Assembly: GCF_004365705.1 (NCBI RefSeq)
Contig: NZ_SOBN01000001.1
Span: 4,946,001-5,010,000 of the forward strand
From: Streptomyces sp. 846.5
GTDB lineage: Bacteria; Actinomycetota; Actinomycetes; Streptomycetales; Streptomycetaceae
Direction of reading: 5' to 3'
DNA: 64,000 nt
Made by a program: the position numbers and the translations under genes. The notes under the pieces are model-generated. The model had not been told where the DNA came from, ran no database searches, and saw nothing but the letters and a program-made list of their open reading frames with translations. Positions 1-8,249 of the stretch are shown here, one piece after another; the first letter of the stretch is position 1; each line of letters starts with the position of its first letter.

Positions 1-1
1 C

Positions 2-364
2 CGCTCCGACCCCGCCGCAGACCCCCGAGCGGCTCTCGCCGCGGCCCAGGCCGCGCTCCTGTCCGCGCTCGTGGCGGGCGCGGATGCGCCTCCCGGCTTC
101 GACGCCGACCGTCTCCGGGTCCAGTCGCACGCGCTGCTTGCCAAGCGCACCCGCCAAGCCGCAGCCCACCACGGGTGGCTGACCCAGGCCCTCCCGGCCG
201 CCGACTACCGCGCCCACTTCACCGCCTACGCCGCTGCCCACCCGTTGCGGGCGGGCAGCGGCGGCAGCCACGCCGACGCGACAGCGTTCGAGGGGTACCT
301 GCGTGAACGCGGCCTGCTGCCACCAGCGGTGAAACCCCGCTGGTGGCAGCGTCGCAGCCAGTAG
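2..364 (+). CDS. C-terminal end of an unidentified protein (5' truncated by the window edge)
   Basis: The reading frame is open from base 2 to a TAG at 362-364, so at least 120 residues of a longer protein are present. The internal GTG at 71 is unlikely to be the true start, because the Ala/Arg-rich coding frame continues upstream of it. The visible part is rich in Ala, His and Arg and probably alpha-helical, ending in a basic tail with WWQRR. I see no catalytic motif and do not recognise the family with confidence; it resembles the C-terminal part of conserved actinobacterial hypothetical proteins. The gene converges on the next one, whose stop codon lies 17 bases away. Confidence 0.6.
   Translation, partial: RSDPAADPRAALAAAQAALLSALVAGADAPPGFDADRLRVQSHALLAKRTRQAAAHHGWLTQALPAADYRAHFTAYAAAHPLRAGSGGSHADATAFEGYLRERGLLPPAVKPRWWQRRSQ
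316..350. terminator. Perfect 14-bp hairpin between convergent genes, overlapping the end of the first CDS
   Basis: Arms 316-329 and 337-350 are exactly complementary around a 7-base loop. The structure lies inside the last codons of the upstream gene and 32 bases from the stop of the convergent gene. It has no T-run, as is common for streptomycete terminators, and could stop transcription in both directions. Confidence 0.6.
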
Positions 365-381
365 GCGCGGAGCCGCGGGGT

Positions 382-2448
382 TCAGCCGCCGTAGTAGCCG
401 AAGACGTCCACGACCACGTCGGCGCCGGCGGCGCTGCCGTTGTGGAAGTCGATCCGCCCGTCGACCACCGGCAGCGTGACCAGGTTGGGGATGGTCTGCC
501 CCGCCGACCAGTTCAGGTTCGATGAGGTGGGCAGCGGCTTGCCGTCCGGATAGACCGTCAGGTATCCGGGCGCCCCGGTGCGGGTGACGGTGACGTTCAG
601 CACGACCGCCGTCGCACCGGCCGGCACGGCCGTGCCGGCCAGGTCCAGCGAGCGGGTGCCGCCGCCGGCGATCGGGCTCGCCTGGCGGGTGTCCATCAGC
701 CGGGTCGGGGCCGTGGTGTGGTAGCTGGAGGTCCCGGTCGCGGAGAAGTAGCCGAACGTGTCGGCGACCAGGTTCACGGTGCCGCCGCTGTGGTTGACCA
801 GATCGACCCTGCCGTCGGCGCCGACGGGCACCAGCACATGGTTGGCGATGGTCTCCCCGGCAGTCCAGTCCAGGCTGGAGGCGGTGGCAGGGGTGGAACC
901 GTCCGGGTAGACGCTGGTGTAGCCGCCCGCCGCGGTGTGCGTCGCCGTCACATTGAGGACCACGGCGGTCACCCCGGAGGCCGGCAGTCCGCCTCGGCCC
1001 GCCACTTGGAGGGTGACCTTCCCGTTGGCGGGCACCGGCGTCCGGGTGCTGACCCCGTTCGCCGCACGGGTGTCCAGCAGCCGGGCGGGCCCTGCTGCCG
1101 CGAACGACTGGCCGGTGCTGCCGGAGGTGTAGTAGCCGGAGACGTCCGCGACCACCTGGGTCGTGCCGGTGCTGTGGTTGACCAGGTCCACTTCACCGTC
1201 CGCGCCGACCGGGACGATGACCTGGTTGGCGATGGTCTCGCCCGCCGACCAGTTGAGGTTCGACGAAGCGGGTGCCGCCGAGCCCTCCGGGTAGGCGGTC
1301 AGGACGCCGGCCGCGGTGGGCACGGTGACGGTGATGTTGAGCACCACCGCGCTCACCCCGGAAGCCGGCACTCCGGCGGCCCCCTCGACCAGCAGCGGCA
1401 GCGTGCCGTTGGCCGCAACAGCCCCCTTGGCGACCGTGCCGGTGCCGATCCTGGTGTCCAGCAGGCGCGTGGGCCCGGTCGCGTGGAAGGTGGACGTCTG
1501 CCCCAGCGCCGTCGGTGCCGTGGGCTGCTCGACGACCGAGAACAGGCCGTTGGGAATCAGCGTGTCCGTGCCGGTGGCCAGGACCAGGTGGCGACCGGTG
1601 GTCTTCAGATAGTCGGTGCCGGGGTTGGCGTCGTAGTCGAGCGCCAGGCCGCTGGGGGCCCACTTCGGGCTGTCGTGGTTGACCGAGCCGCTGGTGATCT
1701 GGGTGGCGCTGCCGGACCCGTCGGCGCCCTGGGTGAAGATCTGGTCGAATCCGCCGACGCTGCGCACGAAGGCCAGCGTCGAGCCGTCCGGCGAGATGTC
1801 CGGCTGCCGGCCGTTGCTGATGAGCAGTCCGGCGGTGTGGGTGCCGTGGTCGGTCCAGATGTCCTTGCTGCTGCCGCCGGTGGCGTCGTGCTCGAAGTAC
1901 ACCGTGCCGGTGGTGGCGGCCACGGTGGGGTACCGGTCGGATCCCGCCGTCGGGGTCGCGAACCAGGGCTTCTGGTTGGTCGGCTGGTTTGTCGTGGCCG
2001 TCCAGTCGGAGGGCGTCGCCATCAGCTGGAAGACCGGGCCGTCGGACACCCACGCGGCTTCGATGATCGTGGATCCGTCGGCGGTGTACGCGGGGTCAAA
2101 GGCGAACGCGTCGCTCGGGCGGACCTGCGTGGCGCTCGGGGAGATCGTCTCGAGAGCCGGGTACCCGTTGGTGAAGGCGATGCGCTTCCCGTCCGGGGAC
2201 CAGGCGGTGCCGGAACCCTGGTCGGTCCCGCCGCCGAGCGACTGGTCCAGGACCAGGCGGGAGCCGTCGGCGTTCTCGATGGCCGTGGTGACGCCGCCGT
2301 TGGGCATCAGCTTGGAACCCGCCAGCAGGCCGGGTGTCCCGGGCAGTGCTGCCTGCGCGGGCGACGCGGCGTACACCGAGAGGCCGGACGCGGCGACAAG
2401 GGAAGCGACGGCAACCGGGACAAGGAGTCGCGAGAATCTAGGAGGCAT
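382..2448 (-). CDS. Secreted TolB-like propeller protein with three C-terminal ~115-residue repeats
   Basis: I chose the ATG at 2448 because it opens directly into a Sec signal peptide (basic MPPRFSR, hydrophobic core, Ala-rich cleavage site near residue 33), giving 688 residues. Residues about 35-310 carry PD40/TolB-like propeller repeats (WSPDGKRIAF, ISPDGSTLAF). Residues about 318-440, 448-565 and 575-688 are three copies of one module, each starting with a P-x-R-L-x-D-T-R motif, containing an AVVLNVT-type strand and a SSNLNWSAGETI-type segment, and ending in GYY or GYF. This module is common at the C-termini of actinobacterial secreted proteins; its ligand is not known to me. No catalytic residues are evident. 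The role is probably extracellular binding or display. Confidence 0.75.
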   Translation of the reverse strand: MPPRFSRLLVPVAVASLVAASGLSVYAASPAQAALPGTPGLLAGSKLMPNGGVTTAIENADGSRLVLDQSLGGGTDQGSGTAWSPDGKRIAFTNGYPALETISPSATQVRPSDAFAFDPAYTADGSTIIEAAWVSDGPVFQLMATPSDWTATTNQPTNQKPWFATPTAGSDRYPTVAATTGTVYFEHDATGGSSKDIWTDHGTHTAGLLISNGRQPDISPDGSTLAFVRSVGGFDQIFTQGADGSGSATQITSGSVNHDSPKWAPSGLALDYDANPGTDYLKTTGRHLVLATGTDTLIPNGLFSVVEQPTAPTALGQTSTFHATGPTRLLDTRIGTGTVAKGAVAANGTLPLLVEGAAGVPASGVSAVVLNITVTVPTAAGVLTAYPEGSAAPASSNLNWSAGETIANQVIVPVGADGEVDLVNHSTGTTQVVADVSGYYTSGSTGQSFAAAGPARLLDTRAANGVSTRTPVPANGKVTLQVAGRGGLPASGVTAVVLNVTATHTAAGGYTSVYPDGSTPATASSLDWTAGETIANHVLVPVGADGRVDLVNHSGGTVNLVADTFGYFSATGTSSYHTTAPTRLMDTRQASPIAGGGTRSLDLAGTAVPAGATAVVLNVTVTRTGAPGYLTVYPDGKPLPTSSNLNWSAGQTIPNLVTLPVVDGRIDFHNGSAAGADVVVDVFGYYGG
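384..1495 (-). repeat. Three tandem copies of a ~115-codon module
   Basis: Within the preceding gene the segments at roughly 384-725, 745-1107 and 1125-1495 encode homologous modules with recurring LLDTR, TVYPDG-like, NLNWSAGETI-like and DLVNHS-like motifs. Protein similarity is high while the DNA has diverged, so the duplication is not recent. Confidence 0.7.
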
Positions 2449-2675
2449 GTGTGCCCACTCTGTGAGGTGGTGTCTCGCGCGATCGTACGGTTGCCGTCCC
2501 CGGCCCAATCCGGTCAGATCCGGACGGGAAACCATCACGACCGGAGCCTCACACCGAACCGTTACCCGTACCGCGGCAGTGCGGAGACGGGGACGGCCGC
2601 TCCAGCCCGATCGGCCCGGCCGGCCCGAGGGAGATCGGGCCGGCCGGGGTGGTGGTCGGGTGCTGCGACGTCAGC

Positions 2676-5024
2676 TCACGGGAAGCTGACGACGTTGCTG
2701 GGCGTGGTGTTGGTCGCGGTCTGGGCGCCCGTGTCGTTGATGACATGGGTGATCGTGCCGACGTTGCCCAACGAGACGGTGAGTGCGTCGTGGAACTTCA
2801 CGCCCGCGGTGTTGGGCACCTCGAACGCGTGATAGCTGTTCACCGCCGGATTGACGTTGAAGTAGCAGTAGCTGCCCAGCCCCCACGCCTCGTGCGTGGT
2901 GACGCCGGCGCCCACCTTGTAGGCGGCGTACCCGTTGACCCCGGTCGGACTGATCCAGGCCGCCTGGTTGGGCACGTCGTACGGCATCTCGTTCTGGAAG
3001 AAGATCGTCTTGCCGTTCTGGCCGTTCCAGGTGACCTCGTACTTCTGGTAGTGCTCGACGAACAGGCCGGTCGCCTCGACGTTGGCGCCGTTGACGATCA
3101 GGCCGTTGTCGGCCGTGTTCGTGGTCCAGCCGACCGTGCCCGCGTTGCCGTGGTCGGCACGCCAGGCCCAGATGTGGTCGATGATCGTGTCATTGCTGTT
3201 GACGACCAGGCTCGCGGTGGCCTTGCCGGCCACCTCGCCGCCGATCCGGAAGAAGACGTCCTGGATCGTCGTGGGGTTGGCCGCGTGGCTCGCGGACGAG
3301 CCGGACGGGCCGACCGTCAGCAGCGCCGCCGAGTTGGTCGTCCCGGCGTCGAAGAGCAGGCCCTTGAGCCGGACCCCGTCCACGTCGGCGACCTGCATGG
3401 CGTTGACCCCGTTGTCCGGGACGAACGTCGGGTAGCCGATGCCGAGGATGACCGTGTTGGCCTTGGTCACGTTGAGGGTCTGGCTGAGGTGGTAGACCCC
3501 GGGGGTGACGAAGAGGTTGCAGCCCTCGGACAGCGCGGTGTTGATGGTCGCGGCGGTGTCGCCGGCCTTCGCCACGTAGAACTGGCTCATCGGGAGGGAG
3601 GTGCCGGGGGTGCTGCCGTTCGCCCAGCTCGGGGCGGAGGCGTTGGTCCGGAGCGAGGGCTCGAACACCCGGTACTTGCCGGTGCTGTCGATGTAGAGGT
3701 ACGGCACGTCACGCGAGACCGGGGTGGTGGCCAGGGTGGTCTCGGGCGGGCTCGGGAAGGTGTTGGCCGGGGCGCCGTTCACGCCGGAGAAGACCATGTT
3801 CCACACGCCGCCGGCCCAGCTGCCGAGGTTGCTGTCCCGGGTGTACCACTGCTGCTGGGAGACCGAGGAGGCCTGGCCGGTGACCTTGGTGTCGGCGATG
3901 TAGCCGCCGCTGGCGTAGCCGTAACTGGCCGGGTAGAGCGCCAGGTTGCCGTGGACGTCGATCCTGCGGAACGGCGCGGCCTGGGCGACGGCCCAGCGGT
4001 CGGTGCCGCTGGAGGGGTTGATGGCCAGGTTCTCGGCCGAGCGCCAGAAGTTCTGCGTCGCGTTGCCGGCGTCCTCGGAGTTGAAGGCGTCGACGGTGAC
4101 GTCACCGTTGATGGTCACGTCGTCCGGGTTCAGCCCGAGGCCGGCCACCGAGGTGTAGAAGCCGACGTTGTCCTCCACGGTGTACGTGCCCGGCTTGTAC
4201 AGGTCGGCCACCCGGTTCTCGGAGAACTGGGCGGTGTTGGTGTCCTTCATCTGCGCGAACTGGGCGTCGAGCGTCGCCTGGATGCTGGCGCTGGACATGG
4301 TCGGGTCGAAGATGTGCACGTTCGGGCCAAAGTTGGGGGTGTCGGACTGCGCCGGGCAGCCGACCGATGTCCCGATGGTGAAGGTCGCGCTGGCCACCGC
4401 GGAGTTGGTCAGGCCGGACTGGATGCCGATGGCCTTGACGGTGGTGGTCGCGCTGATGCTGAGCGGAGTGCTGTAGAGGCTGGAGGAGGCGGTGGGGGTG
4501 CTGCCGTCCAGGGTGTAGCGGATGGCCGCACCGGAGGTGGAGTCGGCGAGGGTCACGGTCTGGGCGGAGGTGAACGTCCCCCCGGCCGGACTGAACGTCG
4601 GCGTCGCGACCGTCCCGGTGGTGGCGCCGGTCTGGGTGTACGTGAAGTGCGGGGTGTCGTACTGCGGCCCGTTCTTCTCGTAGGTGAACCAGTACTCCAG
4701 CACGTTGCCCGCGCTCAGCGAGCTGACGGTCTGGGTCCAGCTGCCGTTGCTGTTGGTCATCCGGAAGTTCTGCTGGTTGGCGCCGTTGACCAGGTAGTGG
4801 ACATCGACATAGAGCGCGGCGGTGGTGGGCACGAACGTGATCTGCGTCTGCGACGCGTTCAGCTGGGTCACGCTCTGCGTGTAGTCGGTCGCGGCTGAGG
4901 CGGGTCCGGCAGTGGCCGTCAGGCCGAGCAGTGCGGCCAGCGTCAGCAGGAGGGCGGTGAGCAGGGCGACGACGCGTCCGCGCGACGCGAGTCGCGGTGG
5001 GCGCGGAAGGGCGGTTCTGCGCAT
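2676..5024 (-). CDS. Secreted CBM56 - chitobiase-C-like - GH55-like beta-helix glucanase candidate
   Basis: The 782-residue product starts with a twin-basic, strongly hydrophobic signal peptide cleaved near residue 45 (GPASA|ATDY). Residues about 48-130 look like a CBM56 beta-1,3-glucan-binding module (VDVHYLVNG, QNFRM, YWFTYEKNG). Residues about 140-215 match the chitobiase/hexosaminidase C-terminal fold (AIRYTLDGSTPT, TTTVKAIG). The rest, from about 220, resembles the long right-handed beta-helix of GH55 exo-beta-1,3-glucanases, often annotated as coagulation factor 5/8 type or adenylyl cyclase in Streptomyces; VEHYQKY and FFQNEMPYD are typical of the acidic active-site region in that family. 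The GH55 link rests on recollection of motifs, not a search. The likely role is degradation of fungal or callose-type beta-1,3-glucan outside the cell. Confidence 0.7.
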   Translation of the reverse strand: MRRTALPRPPRLASRGRVVALLTALLLTLAALLGLTATAGPASAATDYTQSVTQLNASQTQITFVPTTAALYVDVHYLVNGANQQNFRMTNSNGSWTQTVSSLSAGNVLEYWFTYEKNGPQYDTPHFTYTQTGATTGTVATPTFSPAGGTFTSAQTVTLADSTSGAAIRYTLDGSTPTASSSLYSTPLSISATTTVKAIGIQSGLTNSAVASATFTIGTSVGCPAQSDTPNFGPNVHIFDPTMSSASIQATLDAQFAQMKDTNTAQFSENRVADLYKPGTYTVEDNVGFYTSVAGLGLNPDDVTINGDVTVDAFNSEDAGNATQNFWRSAENLAINPSSGTDRWAVAQAAPFRRIDVHGNLALYPASYGYASGGYIADTKVTGQASSVSQQQWYTRDSNLGSWAGGVWNMVFSGVNGAPANTFPSPPETTLATTPVSRDVPYLYIDSTGKYRVFEPSLRTNASAPSWANGSTPGTSLPMSQFYVAKAGDTAATINTALSEGCNLFVTPGVYHLSQTLNVTKANTVILGIGYPTFVPDNGVNAMQVADVDGVRLKGLLFDAGTTNSAALLTVGPSGSSASHAANPTTIQDVFFRIGGEVAGKATASLVVNSNDTIIDHIWAWRADHGNAGTVGWTTNTADNGLIVNGANVEATGLFVEHYQKYEVTWNGQNGKTIFFQNEMPYDVPNQAAWISPTGVNGYAAYKVGAGVTTHEAWGLGSYCYFNVNPAVNSYHAFEVPNTAGVKFHDALTVSLGNVGTITHVINDTGAQTATNTTPSNVVSFP

Positions 5025-5070
5025 GGGGGTCCTTTCGCCTGGGTTCGTGAAGTGAACGCCAGATCGTCAT

Positions 5071-5158
5071 GGGGAGCGCTTTGGTACCACCTTCTGGTCA
5101 GGATCCGGAGACCCGTACGACCCGGTCCGGTTGAAGCAGCGATTTGGAAGCGCTCTCA
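5071..5158 (-). promoter_or_regulatory. Two LacI-family (CebR-like) operator candidates upstream of the glucanase gene
   Basis: The 14-mer at 5145-5158, TGGAAGCGCTCTCA, matches the CebR consensus TGGGAGCGCTCCCA at 12 of 14 positions. A second site centred between 5077 and 5078 keeps the AGCGCT core and one good half-site (CGCTCCCC on the minus strand). They lie about 50 and 125 bases upstream of the glucanase start, where a repressor could block transcription. The 438-base gap 5025-5462 holds no gene I can support apart from these sites. Confidence 0.6.
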
Positions 5159-5462
5159 GACCGTGGACATGGGAGTTCTGGATCCGTAAGGCAGTCTCAG
5201 TCCGATGTGACCTACCGTCAAGAAGGTGAACTGCCTTCAACTGTTGAACATAAGCCCCTTTTGACCCATCGTCAGGAGGAAGCATTCCTGGGTGCATCGG
5301 TCCGGCCGCTGTCAGGCGTCCTGTCCGCGGAGGGTGGGCGCGAGTAGGGTCGCAGCAGTCCCAGGGCCGATGGCCGAGCCCGGTTGTCACAGGGGCGTGG
5401 TAGAAAACGAGTCGCCCGATGGGGGAGCGCCGGGGCTCGACGGACGGGGCAGGGGGTTGGGC

Positions 5463-6032
5463 ATGGGCGAAGCAGTGACGGTGCGTGAGGCCGCGGCGGC
5501 GGATCTGGACGCCGCAGTGGCGCTGTGGACGCTTTCGCATGTCGTCAGGCGCAACGGCAGGCCCCTGCCGGAGGCTCATATCGTCTCGGCCCATCAGCGG
5601 ATGGCGTCGCCGGAGGCCTTAGTCCTGCTGGCTCACGACTCGAGCGACGGCGCCGACGAGTCCCAGGACGAGCCGGACGGGAAGCCGGACGAGGACTCCG
5701 AGCACGACCTCGGCATCATCGGCACCATCATGGGCGTCCAGGGGCGCGACAACGAAGGCGCCGGGCCGCCGGTCACGGGGCTGGTCCACATATCCCTGCT
5801 CAGCGTCGCCCCCGACCGCTGGGGCCAGCACATCGGTCGGCTGCTGGTCGAGGAGACCATCAACCGTGCTGTGGCGAGCGGCTTCGAGCAGGCCCAACTC
5901 TGGACCCACGCCGACAATCTGAGGGCCAATCGGCTCTACAAGGCGATGGGCTTCCGCCGCAGCGGCCGGGTCAAGGTGGACGACTGGGGCGAGCTGCTGG
6001 TCCACTACCGTCGCTCCCTGGTCGCTCAGTAG
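5463..6032 (+). CDS. GNAT-family N-acetyltransferase with an acidic insert and a TTA codon
   Basis: The 189-residue protein has the GNAT fold: beta-strand TGLVHISLLSVAPDRWGQHIG, the acetyl-CoA loop region WGQHIGRLL near 120-128, and the C-terminal DNLRANRLYKAMGFRRSG motif (about 148-165). The ATG at 5463 follows a G-rich stretch and is preferred over upstream in-frame codons with atypical composition. Residues about 59-83 form a strongly acidic, low-complexity insert (DSSDGADESQDEPDGKPDED) not usual in the family. Codon 53 is TTA (5619-5621), read only by the bldA tRNA in streptomycetes, so expression may be tied to development. The substrate cannot be told. Confidence 0.8.
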   Translation: MGEAVTVREAAAADLDAAVALWTLSHVVRRNGRPLPEAHIVSAHQRMASPEALVLLAHDSSDGADESQDEPDGKPDEDSEHDLGIIGTIMGVQGRDNEGAGPPVTGLVHISLLSVAPDRWGQHIGRLLVEETINRAVASGFEQAQLWTHADNLRANRLYKAMGFRRSGRVKVDDWGELLVHYRRSLVAQ

Positions 6033-6059
6033 CACCGGCAGGCCCTCACTCAGGGGCGC

Positions 6060-7325
6060 TCAGTCCAGGGGTACCGGTCCGCTCCGCCCCTGGCGGGGGA
6101 CGGCCGGGGCCGTGGTGTCGGCGAACTCCCGTACCGCGCTGGTCCGGCTGACCACGCGGCCGCCGTGCACCACCACCCTGCTGTGGCCGCCCGAGAGCAC
6201 CCCGCGCAGGGTGTCCCCGCGCACCGCGAGGATGTCCGCGGGGGCGCCGGGGGCCACCCGCACCGGGGCCAGCCCGAGCGCCCACCGTGCCGCGCCGCTG
6301 ACCCGCTCGTAGGCCTCCACCTCGTCCAGCTCGCCCGATGCGGCCAGCAGGAACGCCGCCTCCAGTGGGTCCACCCGGCCGACCGGGTTCGCCAGGTCCC
6401 GCAGCGCGCCGCTGCCGGCGGCCACGGCGACCCCGGCCGCCAGCAGCCGCCGGACCGGCGCCCGCTGGGCGACCCGCGCCCGTCCCGGTCCCCGCCCCGC
6501 CGCCACGCAGTAGCCGCTCTGCGGCAGCAGGACCACGGCCATCCCGGCCGAGGCGAGCCGGTCGATCGCCCGCGTCGCGTCCTCGGGGCGCTGGAGTTCG
6601 AGCGCGGCGCAGGGGCCGACGGTCACCCGCTGCGGGAACTGGCCGAACACGGCCGCGAGCCGGGCGAGCCGGCGCGGATCCCCCAGGTCGGCATGGAGAT
6701 CGACCGGACTCCGGCACTCCTCGGCGAGGGCCGCCACGGCGTCCAGGTGCGCATCCGGTTCCGGGTCCTCCTCGGGGCAGCCGCCGACGGCATGCGCCCC
6801 CATGGCCAGGGCCTCCCGCAGGGCCGCGCGCCCCTCCGCGCCGGACCGCCCGGTCAGCGTTCCGGGCAGCGGGACCACCTGAAGCTCCATCAGCCCGTGC
6901 AGGGCGCGGGCGGCCTGCAGTGCCGCGGTCATGGCCGTCAGCCCGTGGACTCCGCCGATCCGGACATGTGTGCGCTGCACGGTCGCGCCGTATCCCAGCC
7001 CGCTCAGCGCGGCCTCGGTGATCCGCCGCTGCAGTGCCTCCGTGCTCCCGGCGGCATCCGGTTCGGCGCAGGGGTCGAGCGGTGGCGTGGCGCTGAAGGC
7101 CTCGTCCAGGTGCGCGTGCGGCTCCGTCGGGGCGGGAAGCAGCAGATACCCGGTGAGGTCCAGCCGGTCCGGTGCGCTGAGGCTCCCGGCAGGTCCGACC
7201 GACTCGATGCGCTCGCCGAGGATGCGGACGTCCACCGCGTGGCCGTCGGCCTGCCGGGCGCCGGACAGCAGCAGTGCGGGGCCGCTGGGGGCGGCCGGGT
7301 GCTCCGGGGGCGTCTCGGCGGGCAT
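6060..7325 (-). CDS. Cytosine-deaminase-like amidohydrolase lacking key metal and proton-shuttle residues
   Basis: The ATG at 7325 is preferred (421 residues) because GGAAGGAG lies 7-9 bases upstream. The fold is that of the CodA/AtzC amidohydrolase group: N-terminal beta-sandwich, first metal motif PHAHLDE (His70, His72), DLHAD (His211), and a C-terminal ADILAVRGD-VVVHGGRVV strand. Aligned by eye with E. coli CodA, the HCDE glutamate is Leu214, the ASH histidine is Pro238 and the GHDD metal-binding aspartate is Gly306 in AGSGALRD. Three of the residues needed for hydrolysis therefore appear to be missing. Either it is a pseudoenzyme or it uses different chemistry. It converges on the acetyltransferase gene. 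Confidence 0.7.
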   Translation of the reverse strand: MPAETPPEHPAAPSGPALLLSGARQADGHAVDVRILGERIESVGPAGSLSAPDRLDLTGYLLLPAPTEPHAHLDEAFSATPPLDPCAEPDAAGSTEALQRRITEAALSGLGYGATVQRTHVRIGGVHGLTAMTAALQAARALHGLMELQVVPLPGTLTGRSGAEGRAALREALAMGAHAVGGCPEEDPEPDAHLDAVAALAEECRSPVDLHADLGDPRRLARLAAVFGQFPQRVTVGPCAALELQRPEDATRAIDRLASAGMAVVLLPQSGYCVAAGRGPGRARVAQRAPVRRLLAAGVAVAAGSGALRDLANPVGRVDPLEAAFLLAASGELDEVEAYERVSGAARWALGLAPVRVAPGAPADILAVRGDTLRGVLSGGHSRVVVHGGRVVSRTSAVREFADTTAPAVPRQGRSGPVPLD

Positions 7326-7595
7326 CCGCTGCTCCTTCCCGCCGTGGCTCATGATCGCTCGCTCATGATCGCTCCCTGGGAGCCTAGGCCGCCGGTCCTG
7401 GCGCACTCGGGAGGCGCGTGGAGGCGTCGGGGAGTTCATAAGTCATACCGGCCCCTCGCAGTTCAAGGGATGCTCGGCAGGCGTCCGGGGGGTGCTCGGG
7501 AGCGAACGTCTGAGCTGCGATGCAACGTCAGATTGGACTGCTCGGAAGCCCGGGAGGCCGCTCCGGGCCTGGGATCGGCGGGGGCGGAAACGGAT

Positions 7596-7625
7596 TTCAC
7601 GGATCGGCCGGGGAACGTGTAATGT
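7596..7625 (+). promoter_or_regulatory. Probable promoter for the tRNA-Thr gene
   Basis: TTCACG (7596-7601) and TAATGT (7620-7625) are separated by 18 bases, and the predicted start is about 6 bases before the mature tRNA. The rest of the 312-base gap 7326-7637 contains only an imperfect GC-rich hairpin near 7550-7577. Confidence 0.45.
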
Positions 7626-7637
7626 CTTCCTCGGCCA

Positions 7638-7710
7638 GCCCCTATAGCTCAGTCGGTAGAGCGTCTCCATGGTAAGGAGAAGGTCTGCGGTTCGATTCCG
7701 CATGGGGGCT
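7638..7710 (+). tRNA. tRNA-Thr (anticodon GGT)
   Basis: The 73-base cloverleaf has a 7-bp acceptor (GCCCCTA with TGGGGGC), a D-arm starting GCTCAGT, an anticodon loop ATGGTAA reading GGT, and the TTCGATT T-loop. The 3' CCA is not encoded. It is followed 44 bases later by tRNA-Met and then rpmG, the usual streptomycete arrangement. Confidence 0.95.
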
Positions 7711-7754
7711 CGGATGAGAGGGGGCCCCGCTTCGGCGGGGCACTCAATCGTCGT

Positions 7755-7830
7755 GGCGGTGTAGCTCAGTTGGTAGAGCAAGCGGCTCATAATCGCTGTG
7801 TCACCGGTTCAAGTCCGGTCACCGCTACCA
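7755..7830 (+). tRNA. Elongator tRNA-Met (anticodon CAT)
   Basis: The 76-base gene includes an encoded CCA. Acceptor GGCGGTG pairs with CACCGCT (G-T first pair), and the anticodon loop CTCATAA gives CAT. The paired first base and the lack of three G-C pairs in the anticodon stem indicate the elongator rather than the initiator. Ile2 (modified CAT) is an alternative, but the position before rpmG favours Met. Confidence 0.88.
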
Positions 7831-7836
7831 CGCCGT

Positions 7837-7872
7837 GTAGCCGATTGTAGGGTAACCCTCCCGGTCGGCTAC
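7837..7872 (+). terminator. Hairpin between tRNA-Met and rpmG
   Basis: Arms GTAGCCGA (7837-7844) and TCGGCTAC (7865-7872) are perfectly complementary, with an inner GGGTAACCC element. It may end the tRNA transcript or process it before rpmG; TACTCT at 7870-7875 could also serve as a -10 for rpmG. Confidence 0.5.
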
Positions 7873-7917
7873 TCTTGTCTGTGTTCATAACGTTGTCTGT
7901 CCGAGGAAGGCACTCCT

Positions 7918-8082
7918 GTGGCCGCCACTGATGTCCGCCCGAAGATCACGCTGGCCTGCGTGGAGTGCAAGGAGCGGAACTACATCACCAAGAAGAACCG
8001 GCGTAACGACCCGGACCGTCTTGAGATGAAGAAGCACTGCCCCCGTTGCAACTCGCACACCGCGCACCGCGAGACCCGCTGA
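7918..8082 (+). CDS. rpmG: 50S ribosomal protein L33
   Basis: A 54-residue protein beginning at GTG 7918, preceded by GAGGAAGG. The core ([32 protein letters not shown]) is characteristic of bL33, which sits near the E-site of the large subunit. Both zinc-ribbon cysteine pairs (CVEC and CPRC) are present, so this is the zinc-binding form, whose zinc-free paralogue in streptomycetes is normally under Zur control elsewhere in the genome. It stands after two tRNA genes and before its own terminator. Confidence 0.95.
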   Translation: MAATDVRPKITLACVECKERNYITKKNRRNDPDRLEMKKHCPRCNSHTAHRETR

Positions 8083-8129
8083 CCTCTGCGCTCCGTCGCA
8101 CGTCCGGTGATATCGCCAAGGCCGTAACG

Positions 8130-8165
8130 GCGAAGGCCGCTCCCATCCGTGGGGGCGGCCTTCGC
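8130..8165 (+). terminator. Intrinsic terminator of rpmG
   Basis: A 16-bp stem (8130-8145 with 8150-8165, one G-T pair) closes on the loop TCCG. It lies 47 bases after the rpmG stop and before the dehydratase genes. Confidence 0.85.
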
Positions 8166-8249
8166 TGTGTCCTGGCCGGTTACCGTTCTCCTTGAACGAC
8201 TTGCCTGAACGACTTGCCTACTGACGTGCTGCACGACGAGGAGCTGCCC

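Noticed and set aside
718-2832. Long plus-strand open frame antisense to the propeller protein gene
   Set aside because: Its product is Gly/Arg/Val-rich low-complexity sequence without family features, while the opposite strand encodes a signal peptide and clear repeats. It follows from GC-rich third positions.
5067-5594. 175-codon minus-strand frame over the gap before the acetyltransferase
   Set aside because: Composition is not coding-like, it overlaps the operator region and the start of the acetyltransferase, and it has no recognisable domain.
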